This document shows, one piece after another, positions 50,373 to 59,836 of a DNA stretch of 64,000 bases (position 1 is the first letter of the stretch; the number at the start of each line of letters is the position of its first letter). Source of the DNA: Arthrobacter sp. M2012083. GTDB lineage: Bacteria; Actinomycetota; Actinomycetes; Actinomycetales; Micrococcaceae. A model generated the notes under the pieces. That model had not been told where the DNA came from, did not search any database, and worked only from the letters and a program-made list of their open reading frames with translations. The stretch lies in the NCBI RefSeq assembly GCF_000281065.1, contig NZ_AKKK01000004.1, forward strand, positions 1 to 64,000, given 5' to 3'. A program made the position numbers and the translations under genes.

Positions 50373-51227
50373 ATGTTTGAGGGTTTCGAGGAACGCCACA
50401 TCGACGTCGGGTCGTGCAGTCTGTTTGTCCGTTATGGTGGCGAAGGTCCACCGGTTCTGTTGCTTCACGGGCATCCGCGCACGTCCGCTACATGGCATCG
50501 GGTCGCTCCTCAACTGTTGAACGCGGGATTCAGTGTCGTTTGCCCCGACCTCCCGGGTTACGGGCAGTCGAGCAAGCCGGCCCCGACAGTGGACCATGCA
50601 GCCCATTCAAAGCGCGCGACCGCCCGGCACATGGTCGCACTTATGGTGGAACTGGGTCACGAGCAATTTAGGCTCGTGGGACATGACCGGGGCAGCTACA
50701 CTGCGCTGCGACTGGTCTTGGATTATCCCGGAACGGTCTCCAAGGTCGCCCTGCTCGATTGCATCCCCATCAGCGAGCATCTAGCCAGGGCCGATGCGAG
50801 GTTCGCTACAAAGTGGTGGCATTGGTTCTTCTACGCCCAACCAGATATCCCGGAACGGGTGATCATGGCAGATCCGGACAGCTGGTATGGCGGGAGCGCG
50901 GCGGCAATGGGGCAGGAAAACTACGATGAGTGGCGCAGGGCGATCCATAACCCGGACACGGTGCGGGCCATGCTTGAAGATTACCGGGCGGGCGTGACCA
51001 TCGACCGGCAGCATGAGGAAGCCGACAGGCAGGCGGGAAGGGCAGTTACCGTGCCCCTGTTGCTGCTCTGGTCGCTCCGGGACGACCTTGTAGATCTCTA
51101 CGGCGATCCGCTCAGGGTCTGGGAGCGGTGGGCGACCGATGTTCGCGGCCACGGCATCGAGTCAGGGCACCACATGGCCGAGGAAGCCCCGGACGAGTTA
51201 TCCTCCGCCCTGCTGGGATTCCTCTAA
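50373..51227 (+). CDS. alpha/beta hydrolase, haloacetate dehalogenase-like
   Basis: 284 residues. HGHPRT (oxyanion region), VGHDRGS with Asp105 as nucleophile, KWWHWFFYAQ (the His-Trp halide region of fluoroacetate dehalogenases) and a late GHHMAEE with the catalytic His. Asp rather than Ser as nucleophile separates it from esterases and fits hydrolysis of haloacetates. Close relatives include epoxide hydrolases. The ATG was taken because the upstream in-frame start lacks a ribosome site. Confidence 0.7.
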   Translation: MFEGFEERHIDVGSCSLFVRYGGEGPPVLLLHGHPRTSATWHRVAPQLLNAGFSVVCPDLPGYGQSSKPAPTVDHAAHSKRATARHMVALMVELGHEQFRLVGHDRGSYTALRLVLDYPGTVSKVALLDCIPISEHLARADARFATKWWHWFFYAQPDIPERVIMADPDSWYGGSAAAMGQENYDEWRRAIHNPDTVRAMLEDYRAGVTIDRQHEEADRQAGRAVTVPLLLLWSLRDDLVDLYGDPLRVWERWATDVRGHGIESGHHMAEEAPDELSSALLGFL

Positions 51228-51310
51228 CTGCACCATTCCGTTCTGCAACTGAAAAGAAAGCTGGAACGAAATGGCACGTCCTTTGACTACGGGGGAGAAC
51301 CTCACCGCGC

Positions 51311-51586
51311 AACGAACTCGGAGATGCGTCCGTACCCTTCCGATTCGACGTACATGCTCTCTTTTACTCCGACGATGCCCTCGCCACCGAGGCAATGCTG
51401 CACCGGACGTTCGCTGAGCAGCGCGTCAACAAGGTCAACCTCCGCCGCGAATTCTTCCGTGTCACCCCGCACCAGGTCCTGGAAGTACTGAAGGAACACC
51501 ACGTCGAACTCGTCGAATTCACCGAACAACCCACCGCCGATGAATTCCGCCTCAGCACACCGGAGGCAGAGGCCCTGCCCGTATAA
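51311..51586 (+). pseudogene. C-terminal fragment of a T5orf172/GIY-YIG-type nuclease
   Basis: The frame begins inside a domain: NELGDASVPFRFDVHALFYS, ALATEAMLHRTFAEQRVN, NLRREFFRVTPHQVLEVL, ending EFRLSTPEAE. This is the T5orf172 (DUF4041-associated) domain related to GIY-YIG nucleases. No start precedes it and the N-terminal half is missing, so the gene is a stump beside the CBASS operon. Confidence 0.6.
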
Positions 51587-51666
51587 CGCCCAACTACCAA
51601 GACCTGGGAACGCATCCGCAGGGCCGGCGTACGTCGCGGTTCGTTCGGTACGTGTCATAGGCGCCG

Positions 51667-52878
51667 TTATCGTCGCCGAGGCTGTGATGGGACTTGCGGT
51701 GCCTGCTGTTCATAAACTTCAAGGACCGCCTCGTAGGCAACATCAGTGCGCTCGTAGACTGTGACGGGTGGATGAATGTCCCGTACCAGCGCACGCCCAG
51801 CCTCAATCGAAGCAGTCACCGGCGCCGACGCGATTAGGTGCCAGCGCTTTGCGCTCGGAAATCGGGATTCAGCCATCGCTAGCGCGGCCCGCCAACGGTC
51901 CGCGAAGTTGGCTAAGGACTGCTCATGCGAGAGCAGATTTGGTCCGGGTGAATGTTCGATTGGCCGTACTTCGATGACCGGAGCACCATCGACGGCGGAC
52001 GGAAAGGCCGAGTGAGTCACCTCGCTCGTTAGTGCGCAAACTAGCACTACATCCTCGGCGGAGGCGTCATCCTCGGGAGCAACGATCTCGAAGTCGACGG
52101 GGTTGCCCTGGTCATTCCATGACCAACCGACGAACTGATCTCGATGTTTCTGAAAAAGCCTTGTAGGTGTCTTGTCGTCAAGATGCCATCCTAGATAGAC
52201 CAGCAGAGGCACGGACGCGATGGCGAAGACGGAGATGTGGTCGACATCGCCGCTTTCGACTGCTTGGCGGACCTGAGCGATTGTGTCGTCAATCGACTGC
52301 TGTGCCGCCTCCCAGAAGCCACGGCCACCAGGCGAGCCGTTTATTCGACAGGCGAAGTCACCGCTGCGCTGTGTTTCAACGAGCCCGAGGTAGTTAACCG
52401 CCAAGAGTGTCTCGGCGACTTCCCTCCGAGATGCCATTGCGAGCGAGCCGCGAATCAAGCAGCCAATACGGAGGGCAGCGGTACGTGTGAGGCCACCGTT
52501 CTCTGTGACCATCTCCACGCGTCGCTCGAAGGACTCCTTGATCTCGCGCAGTTTCTCAGGCGGGAAGAAGTCGATGTGGTCGGGGTTATCGATGATCTTG
52601 TGGCAATCATGGCATAAGAGCAGCAGGTTTTCTTCAGCCTCGGTGTCATCGACGCCGTCATTTTGCTTGCTCCGGGGTGATCCGTCTCCATCGGTTGCCC
52701 CTATGTTGTGCGCCAGCTCCGCCAATAATACTGAATGCAGGTACGTTCGCTGGTCACCGAGCAGGCGCCGGTTACAGATAGTGCACCGGCCTGCAGTGCG
52801 TGCCCACAGCGCGTTTCGGACTGCATCCTTAATGCGCCCGCGATTGACAGCGGTGTCGCGGACGTCAGAGGAGCTCAT
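51667..52878 (-). CDS. cap5: CBASS effector Cap5: HNH nuclease-SAVED
   Basis: 403 residues. The N-terminal HNH nuclease has CTIC (Cys32, Cys35), AELAHNIGA (His57) and ENLLLLCHDCH (Asn, Cys89, Cys92, His93). The C-terminal SAVED domain (about 165-390) binds a cyclic oligonucleotide; it has GGRGFWEAAQQSIDDTIAQV, ISVFAIASVPLLVYLGW and VVLVCALTSEV. On binding, Cap5 nucleases degrade double-stranded DNA. The ATG overlaps the end of cap2 and has AAGGTGAG upstream. Last gene of the operon. Confidence 0.85.
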   Translation of the reverse strand: MSSSDVRDTAVNRGRIKDAVRNALWARTAGRCTICNRRLLGDQRTYLHSVLLAELAHNIGATDGDGSPRSKQNDGVDDTEAEENLLLLCHDCHKIIDNPDHIDFFPPEKLREIKESFERRVEMVTENGGLTRTAALRIGCLIRGSLAMASRREVAETLLAVNYLGLVETQRSGDFACRINGSPGGRGFWEAAQQSIDDTIAQVRQAVESGDVDHISVFAIASVPLLVYLGWHLDDKTPTRLFQKHRDQFVGWSWNDQGNPVDFEIVAPEDDASAEDVVLVCALTSEVTHSAFPSAVDGAPVIEVRPIEHSPGPNLLSHEQSLANFADRWRAALAMAESRFPSAKRWHLIASAPVTASIEAGRALVRDIHPPVTVYERTDVAYEAVLEVYEQQAPQVPSQPRRR

Positions 52879-54751
52879 CTGTCTCACCTTCAGGCCTATC
52901 CTGATTTGAAGCCTCAGATCGGTCTTCTGCCTCGTCCGTTGACAAGTGTGTCATCACACTCGGCGCATCCGTGCGGGCCGCCGCTAGAAACGTTCGCAGC
53001 GGTCCTGCCTCACCATGCGGCAGCGAGATCAGGTGCGTTCCAGAGACGGGTTCGCTCGAACCGAGATGAGAGCCGAGGAGGCTGGTCAGGCTCGCAGCAA
53101 GTCCACTCAAATCGGCAGCAGAGCCGTGGAACGTGGGTGCGGAGCAGCCTCTAGTTGGGACGATTTCTTCGGCGCCAGTCTCGGCTCCCCACAACTCATG
53201 AAATGGCTCCAATGCACCTTTGGCCTTCACTGCTTTTCCAGCCTGCTGGTCAATCGTCAAGCAACCCGAGGTCTCTGGTGGCATAGAGACAGTGAGGATA
53301 CCGAGTGTCCCAGTTCTCACGTCGCATGCCATCTGTGCCAAGACTGGGCGCTCGGCGGTTGCCGCGGCCGCGTCGAGCATTCGGCTAATGGCGACGCTGA
53401 CGGTCGCATCGACAATGACGTCGGCAGCTATGAAGTCTGAAGCTTCGGGTATGTGCGCTTTTCTAGGAATGACTTCTACTGCGTCGCTGATTGCGCTTAG
53501 GCGTGCAGCCAGAGCTCCTACCTTTGACTCGCCTACGTCCATTTCAACGAAATTCTGCCGGACCAAAAGGCCTCCCGTGATCCGGCCCGGATCGCACAGC
53601 ACGACCTTCGCGGCCCCCGCTCGGACGACAAACTCCGCGACCCAGGAGCCCAAACCCCCGCAGCCCCAGACTTGGACCGTCTTCCCCGCGAAAGAGGAGA
53701 CTGGACGGGTCGAGTCTCGGCGGATCGTTACCTCAGGACGTTCATCGGAGACTGGGAGCCATTCGACCTCAACACTGTGGTCAACTTTGGCTGGGTCGAC
53801 CATGTTAACCACGGAGGTCCTCTTTCTGTTGTCGCGGGCCAAAGCCCGGATTTGGTCTGCGCCTGCTGCCGGGATGCTCGCGGCCAGTAGGTGCGGTGGG
53901 CCCCCGGTGGGGTGAGGGACCGAGATGATGAGTCGCTGGGGCGTGCCGACCGGCTTGCGAATTGCGCTCGCTGCGAGAGTAGCTAGCAGCGGGGTTGCAA
54001 GGCCAGTCATGATGCGTTCGGTGGTGAATGCATCACCTGGTGACCGTTGTCCAACATAAGGATCCTCGACGACACTCAGCAGGGAGAGTAGGGTGCTGCC
54101 GGCGCCCAGAGGCAGAGCGGCATTAAGGCGGAAGATTGGTACGTGCTGGGCGAAGTCACTAACAGTATCGTCTTGGGCGTGATCTCGATCGAGCGCCAGG
54201 TCAAACCGCTTTGTTGCCCGGTCGATGAGCCAGCCGTTCATTGCGAGTCGGTTCGCGGGAAGGGAGTCTCGCACGACGACTGTGGGCGCGCCGTCCGTTT
54301 CGTGTAGCACCCCACCGACTGCGTGGTACAGGGCAGTCTGAGCATTGAACCGTCCAGCAGCAGCGTCCCGGAGCCACTCCGTTAGCCTGTCGACTAGCCC
54401 ACCAAACCCATCAGCAGGGTCCCATTCTCGAGACGGGTCGAGGTACAAGCACAGCCGCGTGCCCTGAAGCACGTGAGCGTGGTTGAGGAACCGGAGGTGA
54501 TCAACTTCGACCCGCGGAGGGGCGACATCGGACGGTCCCACGATGACTCGAAAGTCCTCGTAGTCGTGGAGGAGAAGCCCGCCCTCCAAGTGCTCAAAAC
54601 CAAGCGTGCGGACGCGCAGTCGCAGGCGCATCTCGCTGCTGCTGTGCCGAGGCTTGCCGATTAACCTGACCTCCCCAGGGAACGCCACAGCGAACGCAGT
54701 CAAGTCCGTGAGAACCCTAGCCTGCCACTCACTAGTGCGCCTTGTGCTCAC
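52865..54751 (-). CDS. cap2: CBASS Cap2: E1-E2 ubiquitin-transfer-like protein
   Basis: 628 residues. The E2-like region includes LQGTRLCLYLDPSREW (candidate Cys101). The E1 adenylation domain starts about 358 with VQVWGCGGLGSWVAEFV and NFVEMDVGESKVGALAARL; candidate transfer Cys at 497 (TSGCL) or 536 (RGCSAP). Cap2 conjugates the CD-NTase to targets and increases its activity. Its usual partner, the JAB protease Cap3, is not visible in the operon. The start overlaps the CD-NTase stop by 4 bases. Confidence 0.82.
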   Translation of the reverse strand: MSTRRTSEWQARVLTDLTAFAVAFPGEVRLIGKPRHSSSEMRLRLRVRTLGFEHLEGGLLLHDYEDFRVIVGPSDVAPPRVEVDHLRFLNHAHVLQGTRLCLYLDPSREWDPADGFGGLVDRLTEWLRDAAAGRFNAQTALYHAVGGVLHETDGAPTVVVRDSLPANRLAMNGWLIDRATKRFDLALDRDHAQDDTVSDFAQHVPIFRLNAALPLGAGSTLLSLLSVVEDPYVGQRSPGDAFTTERIMTGLATPLLATLAASAIRKPVGTPQRLIISVPHPTGGPPHLLAASIPAAGADQIRALARDNRKRTSVVNMVDPAKVDHSVEVEWLPVSDERPEVTIRRDSTRPVSSFAGKTVQVWGCGGLGSWVAEFVVRAGAAKVVLCDPGRITGGLLVRQNFVEMDVGESKVGALAARLSAISDAVEVIPRKAHIPEASDFIAADVIVDATVSVAISRMLDAAAATAERPVLAQMACDVRTGTLGILTVSMPPETSGCLTIDQQAGKAVKAKGALEPFHELWGAETGAEEIVPTRGCSAPTFHGSAADLSGLAASLTSLLGSHLGSSEPVSGTHLISLPHGEAGPLRTFLAAARTDAPSVMTHLSTDEAEDRSEASNQDRPEGETDELL

Positions 54752-55773
54752 CCGGCGCGACCCGCATGCTTTACAGTCGAAACTGACGCGGCTGCAGCGA
54801 GGCTGGAGACAGCGCTAAACTTGCCCGTCCCAGCTGACGCTGAGGACTTCGAACCTGCTGGTGCCTTGAAGCCATCACCGAACAGCGCCTGCCACTTCTT
54901 CACGCTCTCGTCGAAGTCACCCTCCTCATAGGCATCCTTGATTTCAGCGGCATGTACATTGATCCGCCTCCGGAAGTGCGAATAGGTCTCCTGACTCCAG
55001 CGATGGTCGAACGATGTGCCGGAGCCGGACGGGTCCATGATGACTGGTTTGACGGCATTGGCCTGGAGGTAGACGTCGAGGTCCGAGACGATGTGCAGCA
55101 ATGCAGTCGGGAGGTCGCTGTAGTAGCCGCTGTCGAATACCTTGCGCCACTCTTCGACTCGTTCGCCCAGAAGCGTTGTCAGCAGGATCGATTTGGTGCC
55201 CGTCCATGAGTTCTTGTGGTCTCGGAGATGCTTCATGATTCGGATGACCTCGCGAAGGCGCTTGTTCGCTATGTCATCCTTATTTTTCATCCAGTCCGTG
55301 AAGCCGGCTGAGTCGGTGCGTTCCCACGTGTTGTCATCGCGGTTAATGATCCATTGCGAACCGTCTGCACGAAGTACGAAAGGGACGACATCGACGTGCA
55401 TGGCATTTTCGGCGTAGTTGACATAGACGCAACGGCACTTACGACCGTGCGGCATGTTCTTGTATGGCGAGGTGTTGTGGAGGACGTTGTAGATGGCGTC
55501 GCCGTACTTCTTCAGATTATCGGCCCAGTCCGGTTCTTCAACCATCTGAACCATGAAGTCGGCATCGAACGCATTCCCGTTGACGGGCTTGATGATTGTG
55601 CGCTGAGGCCAGGACCCCTGCGGCACCTTCTTCTTGATCAGTGGCTTAAGGTCCGGGTCGGCCTTCAGGCAGTTGTAGATCGCGTCAACTCTCGTGCTGA
55701 GCAGGTCGACTTTCGACTCGGGCAGGTTTACGGTTTGGTCAAGAAAATTCTTGAAGTAATCGGTATGCTTCAC
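54748..55773 (-). CDS. cdn: CBASS CD-NTase (cyclic oligonucleotide synthase)
   Basis: 341 residues. Nucleotidyltransferase core: GSWPQRT (Gly53-Ser54), metal ligands Asp70 and Asp72 in AFDADFMVQM, third Asp128 in MHVDVVPF. The product nucleotide cannot be told from sequence alone. A helical C-terminal region and a Ser/Ala-rich tail (about 305-341) follow; the tail ends GRAG, with a C-terminal Gly of the kind used in Cap2 linkage. Overlaps both neighbours by 4 bases. Confidence 0.88.
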   Translation of the reverse strand: MKHTDYFKNFLDQTVNLPESKVDLLSTRVDAIYNCLKADPDLKPLIKKKVPQGSWPQRTIIKPVNGNAFDADFMVQMVEEPDWADNLKKYGDAIYNVLHNTSPYKNMPHGRKCRCVYVNYAENAMHVDVVPFVLRADGSQWIINRDDNTWERTDSAGFTDWMKNKDDIANKRLREVIRIMKHLRDHKNSWTGTKSILLTTLLGERVEEWRKVFDSGYYSDLPTALLHIVSDLDVYLQANAVKPVIMDPSGSGTSFDHRWSQETYSHFRRRINVHAAEIKDAYEEGDFDESVKKWQALFGDGFKAPAGSKSSASAGTGKFSAVSSLAAAASVSTVKHAGRAG

Positions 55774-56879
55774 GGTGCCCCTCCAGGCGTCGTTGGGATG
55801 CCGGGCTCTGCGGCGTGTTCGCTCGGCGCAGATATGGGCGTGTAAGTGCTTGCGACGTGATCGCCGAAGCGTTCGCTGAACAGCGGGCTCAATGACCGGC
55901 TCTCACCAGCTGCTAAGCCCGCTAGTGCTTTGGGGTTGGCTCGATCGAGTGCGAAGACTCTCCCAGACACCGATGCGTCAAAGCGGACGAAGTCGTCCTT
56001 GCCAATTAGGTGCATAGCGGTGCCTTGCACACCCCGGCTCGACGCGGTGATCATCAGGTTGGCTGCCGGTTTAGCCCAGTTGAGCCAGCCTCCGTTGTCA
56101 ATTCGCTCGGCGTGGTTTGGCCGCTGGTCCACCGCGCCGACACTGAGTACCCGGATGGCGTCCAATGGCACGTTGAGCATGCTTACGGCTTCGCTGATCG
56201 CCACAACCGAGGGATTATTGGCCCAGACGCCGCCGTCAATGAGACGTTGCCCTTGGACATGCGCGGCGTTAAAGAAAGTGGGGGCAGCACTTGTCGCCAT
56301 CGCGACGTCGACCATTTGAAGGCGACCGTCGCGGCGCAGCCGTGGATGGTGCGGCGTCTTGAAGATGTGCACAGCGCCCTGCTGGACATCCCACGAAGGG
56401 ATGACTAACCGCTTGGTGCTGTCACTGAGCTGCCGGTGCCCGAGCAATTTTGCAAGTTCCATCCGCAGTACGTCGGAATCGTAGGTGGGCGCAGTCAGCC
56501 GGCGCGCAAGCCGCCAAAGGCGACGTTGTGCCGAGGGGAAGACCGCCTCGACCAGATCCTCGTAGTGCTCAGCAATATCCTTTGGGCGCATGCCTGCACC
56601 AAGCCCGAGGGCGATTATGCCACCAGCCGATGTGCCGGCTATCAAATCGAACGAGTCATTGATGCAGATGCCGAGGTCCTCTTCGAGGTGAGCAAGCACT
56701 AGGACGGTGAAGAGCGCCTTCGCTCCGCCACCGTCGAGTGCGAGAATCTGGAATCGACAAGGCGATTCGTCAGTGAATTCACTTCTTGATGTTAGATGCG
56801 CCGGCAAATTTGGCATGCGCGACTGCCCGGGTGGCTTTTTCCCTCCCGGCGTTGCTGGATTTCCAGAAACTACATCCAT
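55770..56879 (-). CDS. capV: CBASS effector CapV: patatin-like phospholipase
   Basis: 369 residues. Patatin fold: oxyanion loop LDGGGAK (48-54), nucleophile Ser84 in GTSAGG, and catalytic Asp215 in IDGGVWANNP. In CBASS, CapV is activated by a cyclic dinucleotide and breaks down membrane phospholipids. First gene of the operon. The ATG lies 38 bases inside the long 56880-57469 gap; the ribosome site is weak, and Met22 is an alternative start. Confidence 0.88.
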   Translation of the reverse strand: MDVVSGNPATPGGKKPPGQSRMPNLPAHLTSRSEFTDESPCRFQILALDGGGAKALFTVLVLAHLEEDLGICINDSFDLIAGTSAGGIIALGLGAGMRPKDIAEHYEDLVEAVFPSAQRRLWRLARRLTAPTYDSDVLRMELAKLLGHRQLSDSTKRLVIPSWDVQQGAVHIFKTPHHPRLRRDGRLQMVDVAMATSAAPTFFNAAHVQGQRLIDGGVWANNPSVVAISEAVSMLNVPLDAIRVLSVGAVDQRPNHAERIDNGGWLNWAKPAANLMITASSRGVQGTAMHLIGKDDFVRFDASVSGRVFALDRANPKALAGLAAGESRSLSPLFSERFGDHVASTYTPISAPSEHAAEPGIPTTPGGAP

Positions 56880-57469
56880 GTAACTATGCTACGCCCTACC
56901 GCGAGATGCCTCCGAGGCGTAGAACAGGTGTGCTCGCTTCCGGGGGGCTGATCGCCAACGACCTCCTGACTAGGCAAGTGTCTGCGCGTGAACAACGCGC
57001 CGGCCCGTTTGGACAGTGTTCGACCCGAGCCCCTCGCCGGCAGGTAGAAGGGTGATCTTCAGCCTCGTGTTGAGCCGCACCTCCGGCACGCCATACCCCC
57101 TCAACGGCAAGGTTTTGCTTTAACGGAGCGGGTCATCCTCAGGCTGCCAAATCCAAGAAGGGATCTCAGCGTCCACAATTAAATATTGCTTATGGAGAGT
57201 GCAGTGTGAGGGAGACTCAGGCGTTCGGATGATCGTTCCGAAACGAAATCGGCGTCTGGGTGGGAGCGCGAGACCAAGCCTTGCTCTCAGGCTGGAATCT
57301 CATCACTAGGCGGATGCGCCGTTCAACCCTGAGGAGGGTGCGGGTTAAAGCCTCCGAAGGTTTCCATCAAGGAGCGCGGTGCTTCACACGTCAAGTATCG
57401 ACCTGATCGTTAGTAACCTAATTAAGAACACTGTTGACCTGCGCGCGGATGCTGAACCCTGGGGGAACC
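56880..57469. other. intergenic stretch of about 590 bases holding a diverged att site
   Basis: Divergent gap between capV and the 57470 gene, so it must carry both promoters. Apart from the tRNA-end-like sequence at 57069-57123, I see no gene. Confidence 0.6.
57069..57123 (+). repeat. diverged copy of the tRNA-Leu 3' end plus terminator (possible internal att)
   Basis: The string CACCTCCGGCAC (57078-57089) differs by one base from the att core; then CATACCCCCTC (57092-57102) and TTTTGCTTTAA (57113-57123) are identical to the sequence around attR and its terminator at 60563-60610. Spacing is similar too, though the second stem arm is lost. Such order-preserving similarity is unlikely by chance. 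Confidence 0.6.
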
Positions 57470-58582
57470 ATGAGCACACCATTTACAATTCACTCCATTA
57501 ACGCCTACACGCACGGGTTACTCGGATCGATGGTTGGCATGTTTGGTCTGGAGCCAAGCCAAATGCGTAAGCTGGTACTTGATATGCATGGTCAGGTGAC
57601 GGAGCGCCTGCGCGACGAGGGCATTGAATACTCCGATCTTCGGAACGCACTAACGCCTACGACCAAGAAAAACGAAATTGCCTTCATTTTCGATTCAACT
57701 CGAGTTGAAAACTGGAATTACGGTCTGGAGCTTGCCAAGAGTTGGATTCCGGCGCTGAGCGATCTTGGACCGGAGAAGACTGCGATAAGCGTAGGTGATC
57801 TCATCGGACTGCCAGCGGAGCTGGCATGGGCGGCGTTGCATCGATACCTCGTCGGTCCAGAGGACTTCCAGCTCCATTCGCCCGAACTCTATTTCGTCAC
57901 GTACATGACGAATATCACAGCGGGACAGCTGAAGAAGATGGACTGCGACCTACGGGGCAGGACGAAAGCATACCTTGGCTACGTCGACTGTACGGTCTGG
58001 AACCCGCTGAAATTGGCGATGCTTCTTCCGCAAGTTGGACTTCGCGTCGGACGTAAGATCATCACTACGGCCGACGAGGATGGCAACGCCAACCTACCGG
58101 GCTACCCCTTTATGTCCAGTGGGTTTGAAATCGTAGGTGTTGAGGACGATCATTACTCGATTCTGCTCGATCACCGCTTGGATAATGGCGTACCCACTTG
58201 GGCGCAAGAAGACAGCCGAATAGCTCTTAGTGTGCTGGGAGGCGACTTCTCCCCACTCTCTGAGGGTGATGTCTTCGCGAAAGAAATGCGAATCACCTAT
58301 CTCCAAGAGAATCACGGGGCATCCCTTCAACGAGCAGGCCTCCTCGGGTCCGATAATAATGTTCTCGTTGAAGCCATCAAGGAAAAGATTGCCTCCGGGT
58401 TGGTTTACAACCTCCGGTTTATTGAGGGCAGCGTCGGATCAGAACGAGTGCCTGAGTTGGATGCAACTATGTTTACCGTCCAAGTTGAGTTCCCCGACGA
58501 AGAAGCGGAGGTGAAGCGCTACCAAGTGGGCTTGAAATACCGCGCCGAAGACCACTCGAGCGAGATCACTACCTTCTTCTGA
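57470..58582 (+). CDS. unrecognised protein
   Basis: 370 residues, alpha/beta. Segments: FTIHSINAYTHGLLGSMVG, YGLELAKSWIPALSDLGPEK, DLIGLPAELAWAALHRYLVG, FVTYMTNITAGQLKKMDC. No signal peptide, membrane segment or catalytic motif that I recognise. ATG with GGGGGAA closely upstream. It stands between the two att copies, so it may belong to the separate 57.1-60.6 kb insertion. Confidence 0.6.
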   Translation: MSTPFTIHSINAYTHGLLGSMVGMFGLEPSQMRKLVLDMHGQVTERLRDEGIEYSDLRNALTPTTKKNEIAFIFDSTRVENWNYGLELAKSWIPALSDLGPEKTAISVGDLIGLPAELAWAALHRYLVGPEDFQLHSPELYFVTYMTNITAGQLKKMDCDLRGRTKAYLGYVDCTVWNPLKLAMLLPQVGLRVGRKIITTADEDGNANLPGYPFMSSGFEIVGVEDDHYSILLDHRLDNGVPTWAQEDSRIALSVLGGDFSPLSEGDVFAKEMRITYLQENHGASLQRAGLLGSDNNVLVEAIKEKIASGLVYNLRFIEGSVGSERVPELDATMFTVQVEFPDEEAEVKRYQVGLKYRAEDHSSEITTFF

Positions 58583-59362
58583 GACGAAGGTGTTTCTGTC
58601 GATTTGCTCTGCACTCGGTAGCTGCAGTGTGGGTGTCTAGTAGGGTGTCCGGTCCGAGTTCATCGGTGAGGGGTGGAGGCCAGGCCGAGTTGTTTCTGGA
58701 TGCCCCATACGCCCCGGCCCTCCTCGAAGAATCCGAGGTACCCCGCAACCTGCGGGCCCCACGCCGAGACCACGTAGAACGCCCTGATCAACAGTAGGGA
58801 CGGAAAAAGTCCTTCGATACTTTTCGCTTGGGTGCTTGGACTCCTTTCCCACTGCAGTCGCGCTCTCAAACCCGGGGGACGCAAAGATCGAGAGGACAAC
58901 GGCGAGTAAGAGAGCTTACCTGGTCTGGACATTGGCAACGTTGAAAACATGGAAGTTCACTCGTCCGGGGGCTTGGCGGGAACATCCCAGCGACCGCGAG
59001 CCCCACCGACGGCCATTTCGAAGATCGTCATGACTACGGGGAGTTTGATGGGAATCACTGTGCGGGTACGCGAAGGCGATGGAGATCACCAGGTGAGCGG
59101 CATCGTACGCCCACAAAAGAATCCGGATGCCGTACTTGTGCCGAAGCTCGCCCCGGGCTGATCACGGAACACTGACTCTGTTCGTTTCCAGCTGCCTGGC
59201 TCAAGGACGTCTGATGCTTTCTTCAGCGTCGCGCGGCTCTTTTGCATCCCAACCGTTGTCCACTTGAAACGATTTCCATTCGGAAGTTGGCGCCGAGCGT
59301 GCAGTTTAGTGGCGGCTGCCTTGGGAAGAACGAACGCTCGAGCCACAGTTAGAATCGGGAGC
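58583..59362. other. gene-poor stretch of about 780 bases
   Basis: No gene I can support. On the minus strand, SLLLIRAFYVVSAWGPQVAG and YLGFFEEGRGVW look like the end of a former membrane protein (58668-58815). A 44-codon plus-strand frame (ATG at 59029, reading MTTGSLMGITVRVREGD) could be a small gene but has no convincing ribosome site. Confidence 0.4.
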
Positions 59363-59836
59363 GTGAAAAAACCCCATGTTCAAGCTGTAATAGTCCCACC
59401 AACTGCGGTCAGCGGGTCGTTCTATAAGCCCTTCGAAAAGATTGAAGGCTTCGACGAGTATTGGTGGCACGATGTCATTTTGGCAGACCAGCGGAGCCAA
59501 ACGCATTTCGTGTCAATGCACGTGGCCGGGGAAGAGGTCATCCGTGCGGAGCTCACGCTGCGCAAGAACCCGCCAGGCACTTACCCAGGCTGGACAGGGC
59601 CCGGCCCGTTCGCCGCCATCGAGTTCTTCGAGGTTGCAGAGCGCCACCGCGGTAAAGGACTTGGAACACAGGCTGTTTTCAGCGTTGGGACGTTGTTCCC
59701 TGGCTTTCGCCTGCATGCGTTGTCGGAAGAGGCGGACGGCTTTTGGGCGTCACTTGGTTGGGCACGGTACTCGCACTTTGAGGAACCCAGAAACCGGCCG
59801 TTGTACCTGAGCCCAACCTTCACTGAGAATTCTTAG
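59363..59836 (+). CDS. GNAT family acetyltransferase
   Basis: 157 residues. AAIEFFEVAERHRGKGLGTQA is the acetyl-CoA-binding motif (V-x-x-x-x-R-x-x-G-x-G), and DGFWASLGW is the motif-B end. The substrate is unknown. GTG start with GGGAG upstream; the longer in-frame start has no such site. Intact, unlike the 46348 acetyltransferase. Confidence 0.65.
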   Translation: MKKPHVQAVIVPPTAVSGSFYKPFEKIEGFDEYWWHDVILADQRSQTHFVSMHVAGEEVIRAELTLRKNPPGTYPGWTGPGPFAAIEFFEVAERHRGKGLGTQAVFSVGTLFPGFRLHALSEEADGFWASLGWARYSHFEEPRNRPLYLSPTFTENS

